Assembly: GCA_964520975.1 (NCBI GenBank) | Contig: CAZFPA010000006.1 | Coordinates: 1 to 62,227 of the forward strand | Length of the DNA stretch: 62,227 bases | From: CAZFPA01 sp964520975 | GTDB lineage: Bacteria; Bacillota; Negativicutes; Selenomonadales; Selenomonadaceae | Direction: 5' to 3' | In this document: positions 42,618-50,501 of the stretch, piece by piece | Layout: each line of letters starts with the position of its first letter | Position numbering within the stretch: the first letter of the stretch is position 1 | Program-made: the position numbers and the translations under genes | Notes under the pieces: generated by a model | The model's input: only the letters and a program-made list of their open reading frames with translations | The model's database searches: none | What the model was told of the DNA's origin: nothing

Positions 42618-42658
42618 AGCGGCTATGGTGGATTTGCCGCCATAGCCGCTTTATTTAT
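42618..42658 (+). terminator. Intra-operon hairpin after the binding-protein gene
   Basis: AGCGGCTATGG pairs with CCATAGCCGCT, followed by TTATTTA. The T-tract is weak, so partial termination would favour excess binding protein over the ATPase and permease, a common ABC-operon arrangement. Confidence 0.65.
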
Positions 42659-42681
42659 ACGTGTAAAGAAGGTGATGCAGC

Positions 42682-44232
42682 ATGAATAAGATAAAACTGG
42701 AAATGAAGGATATAGCCATTGAGTTTCCAGGTGTCAAAGCCCTGAAGGGGGTGGATTTCAGTACCGAAGGCGGTCAGATCCATGCACTGGTGGGGGCCAA
42801 TGGAGCCGGGAAATCGACCCTCATGAAGGTACTGGCCGGGGATAATACCCATTATACGGGGCAGATCTACATTGATGGGAAGCCGGTGGAAATCCGTTCG
42901 CCGAAGGAGGCGAAGGACCTGGGTATCGAGATTGTTTACCAGGAAGTGGATACGGCGCTGATACCGTACCTTTCTGTGGCGGAAAATGTAATGTTCAACC
43001 GTCTCGTGAATGGCATGGGCAGCCGGGTGCTGGTGAACTGGGGCCGGATGCGCCGGGAATCAAAGGAAGTACTCAAAAAGCTGAATGTGGAGCTGGACCC
43101 GGATGCCATCGTCGGGGATCTGACCCTGGCCCAGAAGCAGATGGTGCTCATTGCCCGCTGCATGTCAGGGGCCTGCCGGATGCTGATCCTGGATGAACCC
43201 ACGGCACCGTTGTCCAATACGGAGGCGGAGGAGCTCTTTCGGGTGGTCCGGGGGCTGGCAGCCCAGAATGTAGCCATCATTTTCATTTCCCACCGGCTGA
43301 ATGAGCTCTATGAGATCTGCGACACCATTACGGTCATGCGGGATGGGCAGAATGTAGTACGCATGCCATTAAATGAGGAACTGCCGCAGAATAAGATCGT
43401 GGAGTACATGCTGGGCCGTAAATTCGATGAGGCCTATGCCAAGCATAAGGTGGCTATCGGGGAAACCATTTTCTCCGTGGAAGATCTTACGGAAAAAAGC
43501 GGCAGTGTACAGCATATCAATATGTATGTGCGGGCTGGTGAGATCGTAGGGATTGCCGGGCTGGTAGGCGCCGGCAAGACGGAGCTGTGCAAGACGCTCT
43601 TTGGTGCGCTGCCCCATACAGAGGGCTGCGTGAAGATGCATGATAAGGAAATCCACTGCAATTCGCCGCTGCAGGCGGTGAAGAGCGGACTGGCCCTGGT
43701 GCCGGAGGAACGGCGCAAAGAGGGCGTATTGATCAGCGAGCCGGTCTGTGAGAACATAACCATCGCGGCACTGCAAAAATACTGCAACCTTTTTTCGATG
43801 GTGAACCGGCGCAAGGAAAAGAAGGATGCCATCCAGATGATCAAGGACCTGGGCATCAAGACTCCTTCAGAGAATCAGGCAGTGGCCCTGCTCTCCGGCG
43901 GAAATCAGCAGAAGGTCGTTCTGGGAAAATGGTTGAATTCCGACGCGGAAATCTATATCTATGATGAGCCTACGAAAGGAATCGATGTGGGCGCTAAACG
44001 GGATATGTACGAGCTCATTGAGCGGCTGGCAGAAAAGGGAAAAGGAACGATTTATGCAACCTGCGAGTTCACGGAGCTGTTAAGTATATGTGATCGTATC
44101 TATGTCATGTACGATGGTCGTATTGTAAAAGAGCTGGAAGCGGCAAAGGCCAATGAGCAGGAGCTGCTTTACTATTCAACGGGAGGCAGGGATTCAAATG
44201 GAGAAAGCAGTAAGCAAGCCCAGATCGGCTAA
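42682..44232 (+). CDS. Sugar ABC transporter ATP-binding protein, RbsA-like (tandem)
   Basis: A 516-aa protein with two fused ABC domains, as in CUT2-family importers. Domain 1 (about 1-245) has Walker A GANGAGKST and Walker B LILDEPTAPL but a poor signature (LTLAQKQM). Domain 2 (about 255-500) has a degenerate Walker A (GLVGAGKTE), the good signature LSGGNQQK and IYDEPTKGIDVG. Asymmetry of this sort is normal for RbsA. Its end overlaps the permease gene by 35 nt. Confidence 0.94.
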   Translation: MNKIKLEMKDIAIEFPGVKALKGVDFSTEGGQIHALVGANGAGKSTLMKVLAGDNTHYTGQIYIDGKPVEIRSPKEAKDLGIEIVYQEVDTALIPYLSVAENVMFNRLVNGMGSRVLVNWGRMRRESKEVLKKLNVELDPDAIVGDLTLAQKQMVLIARCMSGACRMLILDEPTAPLSNTEAEELFRVVRGLAAQNVAIIFISHRLNELYEICDTITVMRDGQNVVRMPLNEELPQNKIVEYMLGRKFDEAYAKHKVAIGETIFSVEDLTEKSGSVQHINMYVRAGEIVGIAGLVGAGKTELCKTLFGALPHTEGCVKMHDKEIHCNSPLQAVKSGLALVPEERRKEGVLISEPVCENITIAALQKYCNLFSMVNRRKEKKDAIQMIKDLGIKTPSENQAVALLSGGNQQKVVLGKWLNSDAEIYIYDEPTKGIDVGAKRDMYELIERLAEKGKGTIYATCEFTELLSICDRIYVMYDGRIVKELEAAKANEQELLYYSTGGRDSNGESSKQAQIG

Positions 44233-45214
44233 TCATGACAAAATCATGGGGTTTGTGAAGAAATGGGGTACTATACTCGTTACCGTCGCCGTATTCATAT
44301 TCTTTTCCTTTATAAATTGGGATGATGATACGAATTCGAGTCTGTTCCTGACCACGGATAATATCATCACGATATTGCGGTCGATTTCCATCATGGCGAT
44401 CATTGCCATCGGCCTTACCTATTCTCTGACAGTGAATGGCATGGATCTGGCAGTAGGGGCAACGGCCAACCTGGCGGATACCTTTATTATGACCATGTTC
44501 GTCTGGTACAACATGTCCATCGGGACCTCCATTGTGCTGACCATCCTGGCCTGCCTGACTGTAGCGGTCATCAACTCCTTCCTGATCGTGAAGCTCAAGA
44601 TTCCGGATATGATTGCCACCCTGGCGGTTATGTTCATGTATCAGGGCGTGGCGCTTACCTATTCCAACGGCGGCGCAATCACGGAGCGCATGGTGCGGCC
44701 GGATGGCAGTCATGCAGAGGGTCTTGTGCCGGCGGCATTCAAGGCCCTGGGCATCGAGCCGGATCTGGTGGTCATCATGCTGCTGGTAGTGGCATTTGCC
44801 TTTTTCTTCCTGAACTACACCAAATACGGCCGCTATATGTATTCGATCGGCGGCAATCCGGAAGCGGCCAAGCTCTCGGGCATTCCCGTCAACCGCTATA
44901 AGATCATCGCCTATGTTCTGTCGGCTGTATTCTCAGCCATCGGCGGTATCTGCCTGGCTGCCAGAGTGGGAACGGCGCAGGTCAGTGCCGGCGATGCGTT
45001 CCTCATGCCGGCTGTAGCGGCAGCCTTCATTGGTTTTTCGGTCGGGGGCGCCGGCAAGCCGAATGCCATTGGCACATTGATTGGAGCGGTACTGGTAGGT
45101 GTTCTGGAAAATGGCCTGATTATGATGGCAGTGCCTTATTACGCCATGAATATCATCAAGGGCCTGGTACTGGCGCTTGCGCTGGCCATGACCTATTCCA
45201 TAGCAAAAAAATAA
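44198..45214 (+). CDS. Sugar ABC transporter permease, RbsC-like
   Basis: A 338-aa inner-membrane permease (BPD_transp_2 type) with about 8-10 TM helices. The coupling region reads YSIGGNPEAAKLSGIPVNRYKI, and GALLVG-like C-terminal helices follow (GTLIGAVLVGVLENGL). ATG 44198 follows GGGAGG; an earlier in-frame start would extend the overlap with the ATPase gene. It is expected to work as a homodimer with the ATPase at 42682 and the lipoprotein at 41490. Confidence 0.93.
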   Translation: MEKAVSKPRSANHDKIMGFVKKWGTILVTVAVFIFFSFINWDDDTNSSLFLTTDNIITILRSISIMAIIAIGLTYSLTVNGMDLAVGATANLADTFIMTMFVWYNMSIGTSIVLTILACLTVAVINSFLIVKLKIPDMIATLAVMFMYQGVALTYSNGGAITERMVRPDGSHAEGLVPAAFKALGIEPDLVVIMLLVVAFAFFFLNYTKYGRYMYSIGGNPEAAKLSGIPVNRYKIIAYVLSAVFSAIGGICLAARVGTAQVSAGDAFLMPAVAAAFIGFSVGGAGKPNAIGTLIGAVLVGVLENGLIMMAVPYYAMNIIKGLVLALALAMTYSIAKK

Positions 45215-45231
45215 CTTAGGGGGAAGCAGGA

Positions 45232-46458
45232 ATGAAGGATTATAAGACGTATTTTTTAATGCAGGCACCGGATGTGCCAGACTATGTGAAGAATAAAGTG
45301 CCGGATTTCTTCGCAGCAGATGCGGTACTGGAAGCAGCGGAAATTGGTGACGGCAACCTGAACTATGTCTTTCGGGTAAAGGACAAGGTCAGCGGTAAGA
45401 CCATCATCGTTAAGCAGGCTGGTGCCGCGACCCGTATTTCCAAGGATATGATCATTTCCACGGACCGTGGCCGCATCGAGGCCAAAATCCTGCAGATCCA
45501 GGCGGAGATGGCGCCTGGACTGGTGCCAAAGGTATACCTCTACGATGGCGTCATGTGCGCTATCATCATGGAGGACATGATTGGCCATACCATGATGCGT
45601 ACAGGTCTGCTGAAGCATGAGATCTATCCACGGTTCGCTGAGGATATTTCCACCTTTATGGCCCGGACACTGCTTTTATCGACAGATGTCGTGCTGAATC
45701 ACAAGGAGAAAAAGGAGCGGGTCAAGGGATTCATCAACCCGGATCTCTGCGAGATCACGGAGGATCTGGTCTATACGGAGCCTTACAATGACTGCCGGAA
45801 GCGCAATCATGTATTTCCGCCCAATGCGGATTTTATCCGCAAGGAGCTCTATGAAGACAAGGCCCTGCATTTAGAGGTCGCCAAGCTGAAATTCCAGTTC
45901 ATGAACAACGCGCAGGCGCTGATCCATGGGGATCTCCATAGCGGCTCCATCTTCATCAATCAGGAGCATACCTTTATCTTTGATCCGGAATTCGCCTTTT
46001 ATGGTCCTATGGGCTATGATATCGGCAATATCATAGCGAATATGTTCTTTGCCTGGTGCAACGGAGATGCCACTCTCCGCAGTGCGGCGGCGAAGGAGAA
46101 ATTCTGCGGCTGGGTGCTGCAGACCATCCAGGAGATCGTGGATAAATTCATCGCGAAATTCCGGGTGGTATACAAGGAAAATGTTACGGATATCATGGCC
46201 GATACGGATGGCTTCCTGGATTATTACCTGGGAGAGATCCTGGCCGATACGGCCGGGGTTACGGGCCTGGAACTCATCCGCCGTACGGACGGCATGGCCA
46301 ATGTGAAAGATATCACTACCATCAGTGATGAAAAGAAGCGCACCCGGGCGGAGCGTATTGTCATTACACTGGCAAAGGACTGCATCATGCACCGCAGCAG
46401 CTTCCGCTGTGGACAGGACTATCTTGATGCAATCCAGCGCGCAGTAAAACAATTCTGA
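45232..46458 (+). CDS. mtnK: S-methyl-5-thioribose kinase family protein
   Basis: A 408-aa kinase of the choline-kinase/APH fold that in this family phosphorylates the C1 hydroxyl of 5-methylthioribose (or 5-deoxyribose). Family marks are EIGDGNLNYVFRV near residue 38, the catalytic loop ALIHGDLHSGSIF, and the DFG-equivalent FDPEFAFYGPMGYDIGN. It lies 17 nt after the permease gene, consistent with trapping the imported sugar. Whether the substrate keeps a sulfur atom cannot be decided here. Confidence 0.9.
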   Translation: MKDYKTYFLMQAPDVPDYVKNKVPDFFAADAVLEAAEIGDGNLNYVFRVKDKVSGKTIIVKQAGAATRISKDMIISTDRGRIEAKILQIQAEMAPGLVPKVYLYDGVMCAIIMEDMIGHTMMRTGLLKHEIYPRFAEDISTFMARTLLLSTDVVLNHKEKKERVKGFINPDLCEITEDLVYTEPYNDCRKRNHVFPPNADFIRKELYEDKALHLEVAKLKFQFMNNAQALIHGDLHSGSIFINQEHTFIFDPEFAFYGPMGYDIGNIIANMFFAWCNGDATLRSAAAKEKFCGWVLQTIQEIVDKFIAKFRVVYKENVTDIMADTDGFLDYYLGEILADTAGVTGLELIRRTDGMANVKDITTISDEKKRTRAERIVITLAKDCIMHRSSFRCGQDYLDAIQRAVKQF

Positions 46459-46471
46459 GGAGGAAGCAGCA

Positions 46472-47548
46472 ATGGAAGAGAAAAGCATTATGGACTATGA
46501 GACCCTGGCATTGGATGATGCGGAAAATGCCCTGGTCATTATCGATCAGACGAAGCTTCCCGGCAGGACGGAACTTCTGCACTTGAAAACGCAGAAAGAA
46601 ATCTGGGTGGCAATCAATACATTGCAGGTACGCGGGGCTCCCGCGATCGGTGATGCGGCTGCTATCGGCATTTACCTGGCGGCCAGGGAAATAGCCACGG
46701 AGGATTATGATACCTTCTGTCGGGAATTTGCCAGGGCAAAGGAATATCTGGATTCGTCCCGTCCTACGGCAGTGAATCTTTCCTGGGCGCTCAGGCGCAT
46801 GGAAGGTGTAGTACAGGCGGCCAGGGGAAAGAGCGTGGCCGAGATCAAGCAGCTGCTGCATGATGAAGCGGTGAAGATCAAGGAGGAAGATATCTGGATC
46901 TGCCAGAAACTGGGAGAGTATGGACTGACATTAGTGAAGCCCGGCGATGGCCTTCTTACGCACTGCAACGCAGGACAGCTGGCTACAGCTAAATATGGTA
47001 CGGCAACAGCGCCCATGTATCTGGGGCACAAGAAGGGATACAATTTTAAGATCTTTTCGGATGAGACCCGTCCGCTGCTGCAGGGAGCCCGCCTCACCTC
47101 CTATGAGCTCCACGCATCGGGACTGGACGTTACCCTGATTTGCGACAACATGGCTTCCTCCGTAATGAAGAATGGCTGGGTGCAGGCGGTATTCGTAGGC
47201 TGCGACCGGGTGGCAGCCAATGGAGATGCGGCCAACAAGATTGGAACCTCCGGGGTGGCAATTCTGGCCAAGCATTATGGTATTCCCTTTTATGTCTGTG
47301 CGCCAACCTCTACGATTGACTATAATACGCCCACGGGCGATGGCATTCATATTGAACAGCGTGCTCCGGAAGAGGTCACGGAGATGTGGTATAAGGAACG
47401 TATGGCACCGCAGGGCGTCAAGGTCTACAATCCGGCTTTCGATGTGACCGACCATTCCCTCATCACGGCCATTGTGACGGAGTACGGCATAGCCCGGGCT
47501 CCCTATACGGAATCCCTGCAGGAAATCCGTAAGAAGTGCGGGCGGTGA
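46472..47548 (+). CDS. mtnA: S-methyl-5-thioribose-1-phosphate isomerase family protein
   Basis: A 358-aa aldose-1-phosphate to ketose-1-phosphate isomerase related to eIF2B subunits. The catalytic Cys is C165 in THCNAGQLATAKYG and the catalytic Asp D245 in GCDRVAANGDAANKIGT. RGAPAIG near residue 54 binds phosphate. It would make the ketose-1-P substrate of the aldolase at 40732. The full methionine-salvage branch (MtnB, C, D, W/X) is absent from the window, so the DHAP shunt is the better reading. Confidence 0.93.
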   Translation: MEEKSIMDYETLALDDAENALVIIDQTKLPGRTELLHLKTQKEIWVAINTLQVRGAPAIGDAAAIGIYLAAREIATEDYDTFCREFARAKEYLDSSRPTAVNLSWALRRMEGVVQAARGKSVAEIKQLLHDEAVKIKEEDIWICQKLGEYGLTLVKPGDGLLTHCNAGQLATAKYGTATAPMYLGHKKGYNFKIFSDETRPLLQGARLTSYELHASGLDVTLICDNMASSVMKNGWVQAVFVGCDRVAANGDAANKIGTSGVAILAKHYGIPFYVCAPTSTIDYNTPTGDGIHIEQRAPEEVTEMWYKERMAPQGVKVYNPAFDVTDHSLITAIVTEYGIARAPYTESLQEIRKKCGR

Positions 47549-47553
47549 GCTGC

Positions 47554-48657
47554 ATGGAGAAAGCAGTGAAGGGGGCGGAGCGAAAGCTCCGCATCCTGGC
47601 CGTGGCGGACCCGGCTGTGCAGGGCTATCCCCGGGAGAAAATCCTGGAAAATGCGCCGGTGCCCTGTTCGATGGATATTCTTCCCTGGAAGGAATACTAC
47701 CCGGCGATGATGGAGTCCTTTCAGGGGCGCCGGGACTATGACATCGTCATGGTGGCAGGTCACCTTTGGCTCAAGGAACTGGCTGACCAGGGATTCCTGG
47801 CGCCGGTGGATGAGCCGGAGGCGGATCTTTTGCCTGGTTTGCGCCATGATTTGTGCTATGAAAATACCTGGTATCTGGTGCCTTCCTTTTTTGATGGACA
47901 TATCATCGTCTATCGGCGGGAACTGGCAGAAACGCCCTGGCCGCTGGTCATGAGCCCCCAGGAATACATGCAGCGCCTGGAGAAGCTGTATGCTTCGGGA
48001 AAAAGGGAGTTTCTGGCTATCAAGGCGGATACCTCCGAGATCTTTACGGATGCACTGCCCTTTCTGCGCATGGATGGCGGCGATGCGTACGATGAAAACG
48101 GGCGGGTGGTTTGCAGTACGCCTGAGGCGGTGCAGGGCCTGCAGGCATACTGCCGGCTGAAAAAATATGCGCTGCCCGGTACGGACAGCTTTGGTAATGA
48201 AGAGGTCATGCGCGCACTGCTGGAGAAAAAGGCGCTGGTGGCCATCACCTGGAGCGGGCAGCTGGGGCTGCTGGGCAGCCGGGCCGCGGAGTTTGGTTTT
48301 TCCGTGCTCACTACGGGCTGGAATACCGTCTGGTCCTTCGGCATCAACCGGCGCAGCGATGCGGTGCCGCAGTGCCGGCAGCTGCTGCGCTATTTGAGTT
48401 CGGCGGCGGTGGACCGGCGGGTCAGTATCCGCAGCGGCACACCCCTGCATGCCGGTTTTTATGCACCACCGCTCTATCCCTGGTGTGAGGCGCAGCAGCG
48501 AATGACGGAGCTGGCTCGGGCGCTGCCCTATATCAGCCGGGCCGGTGAGAAAAATGCCGTATTCTACGGGCGGATTGCCCAGGCTTTCGCAGGCCGGATT
48601 TCTCCGAAAGAAGCGATGCAGCAGGCTGAAGCGCAGCTTCGGTCCCTGCAGGATTGA
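47554..48657 (+). CDS. Family-1 extracellular-solute-binding-fold protein without a signal peptide
   Basis: A 367-aa protein with the layout of maltose-binding-type solute-binding proteins: DYDIVMVAGHLWLKELADQG, YENTWYLVPSFFDGHIIVYRRELAE, a charged middle, then AVQGLQAYCRLKKYALPG and ALVAITWSGQLG. The N-terminus (MEKAVKGAERKLRILAV) is charged and lacks any hydrophobic or lipobox segment, so it should be cytosolic. The GTG at 47536 adds only six polar residues. The operon already has a CUT2 binding protein, and no CUT1 permease is here. Function unknown; a cytosolic ligand sensor or carrier is possible. Confidence 0.72.
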   Translation: MEKAVKGAERKLRILAVADPAVQGYPREKILENAPVPCSMDILPWKEYYPAMMESFQGRRDYDIVMVAGHLWLKELADQGFLAPVDEPEADLLPGLRHDLCYENTWYLVPSFFDGHIIVYRRELAETPWPLVMSPQEYMQRLEKLYASGKREFLAIKADTSEIFTDALPFLRMDGGDAYDENGRVVCSTPEAVQGLQAYCRLKKYALPGTDSFGNEEVMRALLEKKALVAITWSGQLGLLGSRAAEFGFSVLTTGWNTVWSFGINRRSDAVPQCRQLLRYLSSAAVDRRVSIRSGTPLHAGFYAPPLYPWCEAQQRMTELARALPYISRAGEKNAVFYGRIAQAFAGRISPKEAMQQAEAQLRSLQD

Positions 48658-48684
48658 TTTCAATATGGATTGTGAGGGTGTCAT

Positions 48685-49698
48685 ATGCAAAGATTATTGA
48701 ATGCTCCAGAAAACTACGTGGATGAAATGCTCGATGGAATCTATGCGGCCCATCCTGAGCTGGTCACCTATACAGCTGACGACAAGCGCTGCCTGGTGAG
48801 CCGGTACAAGAAGCCGGGCAAGGTGGGCATCGCTACCGGTGGCGGTTCCGGCCACCTGCCGCTGTTTTTAGGCTATGTGGGCGAAGGCATGGCGGATGGC
48901 TGCAGCATTGGCAATGTATTCCAGTCTCCCAGCGCGGAGCAGATGCTGGCAGTCACGAAGGAAATTGATTCCGGTGCCGGTGTGCTCTATATTTATGGAA
49001 ATTATGGCGGCGATATCATGAACTTTGATATGGCTAAGGATCTGGCGGATCTGGAGGATATTGAGGTGCGTCAGGTGACCGCAGGGGAAGACGTGGCTTC
49101 GGCACCGAAGGAAAAGGCTGATAAGCGCCGGGGTGTGGCAGGAATATTCTATGTCTATAAAATAGCTGGCGCGGCAGCGGAGGCCATGCTGTCACTGCCG
49201 GAGGTGGAGCGGCTGGCCCGGAAGGCCTGTGCCAATGTCCGCACCATGGGTATGGCACTGACTCCCTGCGTGATACCGGAAAACGGCAAGGCAAACTTCA
49301 CCATCGCCGAAGGCGAGATGGAAATCGGCATGGGCATCCATGGCGAGCCGGGTATTGAGAAGTGCAGCCTGAAGCCTGCGGATGCAATCACCGCCTCCAT
49401 GCTGGAACCGCTGCTGGCGGATCTCCCCTATGCAGCGGGCGATGAGGTGTCCGTGCTCATCAATGGCCTGGGCGCTACGCCCCGGGAAGAGCTTTATATC
49501 GTATACCGCAAGGTGGCCGAGATCCTCGGGCAAAAGGGCATCAAGGTCTATCACCCCTACATCGGGGAATTCGCCACCTCCATGGATATGGCTGGCATGT
49601 CCATCAGCCTCCTGCGTCTGGATGCGGAGCTGAAAAAATATCTGGCCATGCCCTGCCGCACGCCCTTTTTCGAGCAGCGTCAGCTGAAGGAGAAGTGA
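48685..49698 (+). CDS. dhaK: DhaK-type ketose kinase subunit (divergent)
   Basis: A 337-aa DhaK-family substrate-binding subunit. The covalent ketose-binding His is H219 in GMGIHGEPG; H57 and D110 (GNYGGDIMNF) of the active site are kept. The usual GGSGHEP is GGSGHLP here, so the first-sphere residue after H57 differs from canonical dihydroxyacetone kinases. That may point to another short ketose, such as a tetrulose. It overlaps no neighbour but lies 27 nt after the binding-fold gene and 5 nt before the DhaL start. Confidence 0.88.
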   Translation: MQRLLNAPENYVDEMLDGIYAAHPELVTYTADDKRCLVSRYKKPGKVGIATGGGSGHLPLFLGYVGEGMADGCSIGNVFQSPSAEQMLAVTKEIDSGAGVLYIYGNYGGDIMNFDMAKDLADLEDIEVRQVTAGEDVASAPKEKADKRRGVAGIFYVYKIAGAAAEAMLSLPEVERLARKACANVRTMGMALTPCVIPENGKANFTIAEGEMEIGMGIHGEPGIEKCSLKPADAITASMLEPLLADLPYAAGDEVSVLINGLGATPREELYIVYRKVAEILGQKGIKVYHPYIGEFATSMDMAGMSISLLRLDAELKKYLAMPCRTPFFEQRQLKEK

Positions 49699-49703
49699 GC
49701 GCC

Positions 49704-50339
49704 ATGGAAGCCTGGGGATTGAAGGAACTGCAGCAATGGCTGAGGGAATGCGCGTCCCTCATGCAGGAAAATAAAGCGCTGCTGATTGAAATGGACAGTG
49801 CCCTGGGGGATGGTGACCTGGGGCTCACGATGACCACTGGCTTTGCGGCGGCCCGGGACAGCATTGCTGCCTATACCGGGACGGATCTGGGCAAGGCCCT
49901 CATGCTGGCCGGCCGGGATATGGCCCGGGCCGTGCCCTCTACCATGGGCACGCTGGCTGCCAGTGCCCTGATGGAAAGCGGCAAGCGGCTGCGCGGGTCC
50001 TCCTCCCTGCAGACAGCCGAAGTGCTGCAGCTTTCCGCAGGCCTGGGAGCCGGCATCAGCCAGCGGGGCAAGGCCCGGGAAGGGGAGCGGACTATACTGG
50101 ACGCTCTCTGCCCGGCGCACCGTCGGCTGCAGGAAGACCTGGAGGCGGGAAAACCCCTGCCGGCTGCTCTGCAGCAGGCCGCTGCGGCGGCGGAAGCAGG
50201 CGTGGAAAAGACGCGGGAGATGCTGCCGGTCTACGGGCGGGCCGTCTACTATGGGGATAAGGTGTTGGGCCATCCGGATCAGGGGGCTTATACCGGTATG
50301 CTCATCTATAAGGCTCTGGCCAGGGTGGCTGGAGATTGA
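49704..50339 (+). CDS. dhaL: DhaL-type kinase subunit (divergent)
   Basis: A 211-aa DAK2-domain nucleotide-binding partner of the DhaK at 48685. The Mg-binding aspartates remain (DSALGDGDLG), but the His of canonical GDGDHG is Leu. The NVGGASGPLYG segment is replaced by VPSTMGTLAASAL. HPDQGAYTGM replaces the usual GHxDPGA. ATG 49704 is 11 nt from AAGGAG; a GTG at 49695 is too close to it. No DhaM is present, so phosphate probably comes from ATP rather than the PTS, but this is inference. Confidence 0.85.
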   Translation: MEAWGLKELQQWLRECASLMQENKALLIEMDSALGDGDLGLTMTTGFAAARDSIAAYTGTDLGKALMLAGRDMARAVPSTMGTLAASALMESGKRLRGSSSLQTAEVLQLSAGLGAGISQRGKAREGERTILDALCPAHRRLQEDLEAGKPLPAALQQAAAAAEAGVEKTREMLPVYGRAVYYGDKVLGHPDQGAYTGMLIYKALARVAGD

Positions 50340-50340
50340 G

Positions 50341-50392
50341 GAAAAAGCTGTCGTGCTTAGGTAGATATCTTTTAGCAGGACAGCTTTTTCAG
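50341..50392 (+). terminator. Terminator after the divergent dhaL
   Basis: GAAAAAGCTGTC pairs with GACAGCTTTTTC; the stem itself ends in the T-tract. Confidence 0.85.
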
Positions 50393-50425
50393 TTCTGATT
50401 GATAAATCTTACTTGATTATCTAGC

Positions 50426-50481
50426 GGAATTTAGTTAAAATATGAATACTAGGACAAACGTATTTGTGATTTTGTTAGAAT
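50426..50481 (+). promoter_or_regulatory. Promoter and probable autoregulatory operator of the lacI-type gene
   Basis: The best promoter is GGACAA (50452-50457), 18 nt, TAGAAT (50476-50481). The dyad ACAAA-CGTA-TTTGT (50454-50467) overlaps the -35 and spacer, where a LacI repressor would block RNA polymerase. Upstream GGAATTTAGT and TTAAAATATGA blocks match the operon control region at 40470-40495. Confidence 0.5.
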
Positions 50482-50501
50482 AACAGAAAGGGGGGGAACG
50501 T

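Noticed and set aside
46472..47548. Complete methionine salvage pathway
   Set aside because: MtnB, MtnC/W/X, MtnD and a methylthioadenosine nucleosidase or phosphorylase are not in the window; only kinase and isomerase are present.
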